Source of the DNA: Pseudomonadota bacterium | Lineage (GTDB): Bacteria > Pseudomonadota > Alphaproteobacteria > Rhizobiales > Hyphomicrobiaceae | Length of the DNA: 7,337 nt | Reading direction: 5' to 3' | NCBI GenBank assembly: GCA_023428365.1 | Contig: JAEYYQ010000116.1 | Location: 1-7,337 of the forward strand | Notes under the pieces: generated by a model | What the model saw: the letters and a program-made list of their open reading frames with translations, nothing else | What the model was told of the DNA's origin: nothing | Database searches by the model: none | Program-made: the position numbers and the translations under genes | In this document: one piece after another, positions 4,987 through 7,337 of the stretch | Layout of the letters: every line of letters begins with the position of its first letter | Position numbering within the stretch: position 1 is the stretch's first letter

Positions 4987-7337
4987 TCACCCGTATGTCG
5001 TCAGCACGCCCAATCGGCGCATGAGGTGCTTTTCGGCTTCCAGGATGATCATTGCCACCACGCCGACGCCGATGATCAGCAGACCGTCAGCCAGGGCCAC
5101 AGGTTTGGATGCGAACAGATGGTGCATCACCGACCAATAGGTGAACGCGAGCTGCGCAGCCACCACGATGCCGACGGCGATCAGCACCGGTGGCGTACCC
5201 AATGCACCGCGCCATGTGAACGACGTCGCATGCAGATAGCGCACGTTGAAGAGGTAAAAGATCTCCAGCACGACGATCGTGTTCACGACCATGGTGCGCG
5301 CCGTATCGACGTCGAGCCCCTTGTTGAGCGCGTAAAAGAAAATCGCCAACGCGCCAGCCAGGAAGATCAGCGACACGAAGATTACCCGCCATACCAGAAA
5401 CGGTGAGAGAAGCCCGGCATGCACCGGCCGTGGCGGACGACGCATCACATCCGGCTCGGGCGGTTCGAAGGCCAGGACCAGACCGAGCGTGATCGTCAGG
5501 ATCATATTGATCCAGAGGATCTGCGCCGGCGTCATCGGCATTGTGAAGCCAACGAGGATGGCGGCAATCACGGTCAGTGCTTCGCCGCCATTTGTGGGAA
5601 TGGTCCAGGCTGTGACTTTACGAATGTTGTCGTAAACCGTGCGGCCCTCGTCCACCGCATCGACGATCGAGGCAAAGTTGTCGTCGAGCAGCACCATCTG
5701 CGACGCCTCTTTCGCAGCAGCGGTGCCCTTGAGGCCCATCGCAATGCCGACGTCAGCCTGCTTCAGCGACGGGGCGTCGTTGACGCCATCGCCGGTCATG
5801 GCGACCACTGCTCCCTTGGTTTGCAGCGCCCACACGATGCGCAGCTTGTGCTCCGGGCTGGTGCGCGCGAACACGGTCGTCCCTTCGACTTCGCGCCCGA
5901 GGTCTGCATCGGACATTCGATCCAGTTCATGCCCCGTAAGAACTTGCGGGGCATCGCCCAGTCCCAACTGCTGCGCGATGCTGGCCGCCGTCGCGGCATG
6001 GTCGCCCGTGATCATCTTCACAGCGATCCCAGCAGAACGGCATTCGGCAATAGCTGCGACCGCTTCCTCGCGGGGCGGATCGATAAAACCGACAATCCCC
6101 AGAAACACCAGTTCCTGCTCGACATCCGCGAACGCGAGATGGTCCGATGCAGCGTCCTTGGACTTCATTGCAAAACCGAGAACGCGCTCGCCCTCGGATG
6201 CAGCCGCCGCGATGCGGTCAGTCCAATAGGCGTGATCAAGCGGCATATGCTGATCGCCGCTGGCCTGCACTGCGCACATTCCCATGACACGTTCGGGCGC
6301 ACCCTTCACCATCACGATTGTGCCGGCATCTGGCGTTCTGCTGAGCGTCGCCATGAACCGATGCTGGGCATCGAACGGAATCTCATCGATGCGCGACCAT
6401 GCGGTATGCGCATCCTCGGGATCGAGCCCTGCCTTCATGGCGAGCGCCAACAGCGCGCCTTCCATCGGGTCGCCGTTGGATATCCAGCCGGCGTCACCCT
6501 TCTGCAGGCGCGCGTCATTGCAGAGCATACCTGCCCGCGCCAGCATCACAGCCGCCGCCTCGTTGCGCGCCTTGTCTGCATCATCGGCGAACATTAAGGA
6601 GCCATCGGGCGCGTAGCCTGCGCCGCTCACCATCGTCTCGCCGCATGCCGTCACCACGCGCCGCGCCGTCATCTCGTTACGCGTGAGCGTTCCGGTTTTA
6701 TCGGAACAGATCACCGACGTTGCCCCCAACGTTTCAACCGCGGGAAGCCGCCGGATGATGGCTTTTCGGGCCGCCATACGCTGCACACCGATAGCCAGCG
6801 TGATGGTAATCACCGCCGGAAGTCCTTCCGGCACAACACCGACGGCAAGCGCAACAACCGCCATCAGCGCGTAGGACCAGTCGTAGTCTCGAACCACAAC
6901 AGCGAACGTAAACAGGAGCGCTGCCAAAAACAGCACGATCCAGGTAAAGCGCCGGCCGAACGCGTTGATCTGCCGAAGCAGCGGTGTTGTCAGCTCCTCG
7001 ACACCGCCCAGCAATTCACTGATACGGCCGATTTCCGTCCGCAGAGCCGTGGCCACCACCACGCCGGTCCCCTGCCCTGCCGCAACCATGGTGCCTGAGT
7101 AGGCCATGGACTTGCGATCACCCAATGCAGCATCGGGCGATACCGGCGCTTCGTTTTTCTCCGCGGCAACCGACTCGCCCGTCAGAACGGCTTCGTCGAT
7201 CAGGAGACCCCGCGCGCGCAGCAAACGAAGATCGGCAGGAACCCGGTCGCCCGCTTCCAGCAAGACGATATCGCCCGGCACCAAATCCGCCGCCGCGACG
7301 CTGGTGCGATGCCCATTTCGCAGGATATCGGTTCGAG
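4987..7337 (-). CDS. P2-type cation-transporting ATPase (Ca2+-ATPase-like), N-terminus beyond the window
   Basis: This is a membrane ion pump driven by ATP through an aspartyl-phosphate intermediate. 782 residues are present; the frame stays open to position 7337, so the N-terminal region, TM1-2 and part of the actuator domain are missing. Visible in order are GDIVLLEAGDRVPADLRL, the actuator loop LTGES (about 7180), TM4 with VVPEGLPA (about 6831), the phosphorylation motif SDKTGTLT (Asp codon 6700-6702), the nucleotide-binding KGAPE, KMITGDH, and the hinge MTGDGVNDAP (about 5770-5800). TM5-10 follow, ending in a basic tail. The PEGLP motif and six C-terminal helices place it in the P2 class, not with the copper pump FixI. 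Compared with SERCA, TM4 Glu309, TM5 Asn768 and Glu771, TM6 Asn796 and probably TM8 Glu908 are kept, but the TM6 Asp800 position is Thr (codon 5494-5496). The ion is therefore uncertain. The TTG at 7282-7284 lies inside a conserved motif and is not the real start. Confidence 0.95.
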   Translation of the reverse strand, partial: RTDILRNGHRTSVAAADLVPGDIVLLEAGDRVPADLRLLRARGLLIDEAVLTGESVAAEKNEAPVSPDAALGDRKSMAYSGTMVAAGQGTGVVVATALRTEIGRISELLGGVEELTTPLLRQINAFGRRFTWIVLFLAALLFTFAVVVRDYDWSYALMAVVALAVGVVPEGLPAVITITLAIGVQRMAARKAIIRRLPAVETLGATSVICSDKTGTLTRNEMTARRVVTACGETMVSGAGYAPDGSLMFADDADKARNEAAAVMLARAGMLCNDARLQKGDAGWISNGDPMEGALLALAMKAGLDPEDAHTAWSRIDEIPFDAQHRFMATLSRTPDAGTIVMVKGAPERVMGMCAVQASGDQHMPLDHAYWTDRIAAAASEGERVLGFAMKSKDAASDHLAFADVEQELVFLGIVGFIDPPREEAVAAIAECRSAGIAVKMITGDHAATAASIAQQLGLGDAPQVLTGHELDRMSDADLGREVEGTTVFARTSPEHKLRIVWALQTKGAVVAMTGDGVNDAPSLKQADVGIAMGLKGTAAAKEASQMVLLDDNFASIVDAVDEGRTVYDNIRKVTAWTIPTNGGEALTVIAAILVGFTMPMTPAQILWINMILTITLGLVLAFEPPEPDVMRRPPRPVHAGLLSPFLVWRVIFVSLIFLAGALAIFFYALNKGLDVDTARTMVVNTIVVLEIFYLFNVRYLHATSFTWRGALGTPPVLIAVGIVVAAQLAFTYWSVMHHLFASKPVALADGLLIIGVGVVAMIILEAEKHLMRRLGVLTTYG

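Noticed and set aside
5419..6597. Long plus-strand open frame (392 codons) opposite the ATPase gene
   Set aside because: The antisense frame of a GC-rich gene with unmistakable P-type ATPase motifs; its translation is His/Arg-rich with no family resemblance.

Overview
The window is GC-rich with strongly G/C-biased third codon positions. Its gene content (selenocysteine tRNA, FixL-like PAS hybrid kinase, OmpR-type regulator, FixK-like Crp/Fnr protein, perfect FixK box) points to an alphaproteobacterium, most likely of the Hyphomicrobiales (Rhizobiales). No mobile element, CRISPR array or rRNA was seen.

Layout, left to right. (1) selC, the UGA-reading selenocysteine tRNA (25-120, +), followed 20 nt later by two overlapping genes of unknown function (141-599 and 568-972, +). 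(2) An OmpR/PhoB-type response regulator (973-1695, -), tail to tail with the second unknown gene with no spacer. (3) A 133-nt divergent promoter region holding inverted repeats, then a soluble PAS-HisKA-HATPase-REC hybrid histidine kinase (1829-3415, +) whose PAS domain keeps the residues that FixL uses for heme. (4) A gap with a perfect FixK/FNR box (3429-3442) ahead of an unrecognised 181-aa protein (3552-4097, +). (5) A 16-bp direct repeat, GATACA-N4-GATACA (4102-4117), upstream of a FixK-like Crp/Fnr regulator without iron-sulfur cysteines (about 4202-4915, +). (6) A strong 17-bp hairpin terminator (4943-4979). (7) The C-terminal 782 residues of a P2-type cation-transporting ATPase on the minus strand, running off the right edge.

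The main proposal is that genes 2 to 5 form one low-oxygen cascade. The hybrid FixL-like kinase would sense O2 through a heme PAS and signal to the OmpR-type regulator. That regulator would bind the direct repeat and activate the FixK-like gene, and the FixK-like protein would act at the FixK box in front of the 181-aa gene. The architecture and the repeat match what I recall of the Rhizobium etli hFixL-FxkR-FixK pathway, which uses a K-box (GTTACA-N4-GTTACA) in place of FixJ. The domains, box and repeat are seen in the sequence; the wiring is inference. The P-type ATPase may belong to the same regulon, but its promoter is outside the window.
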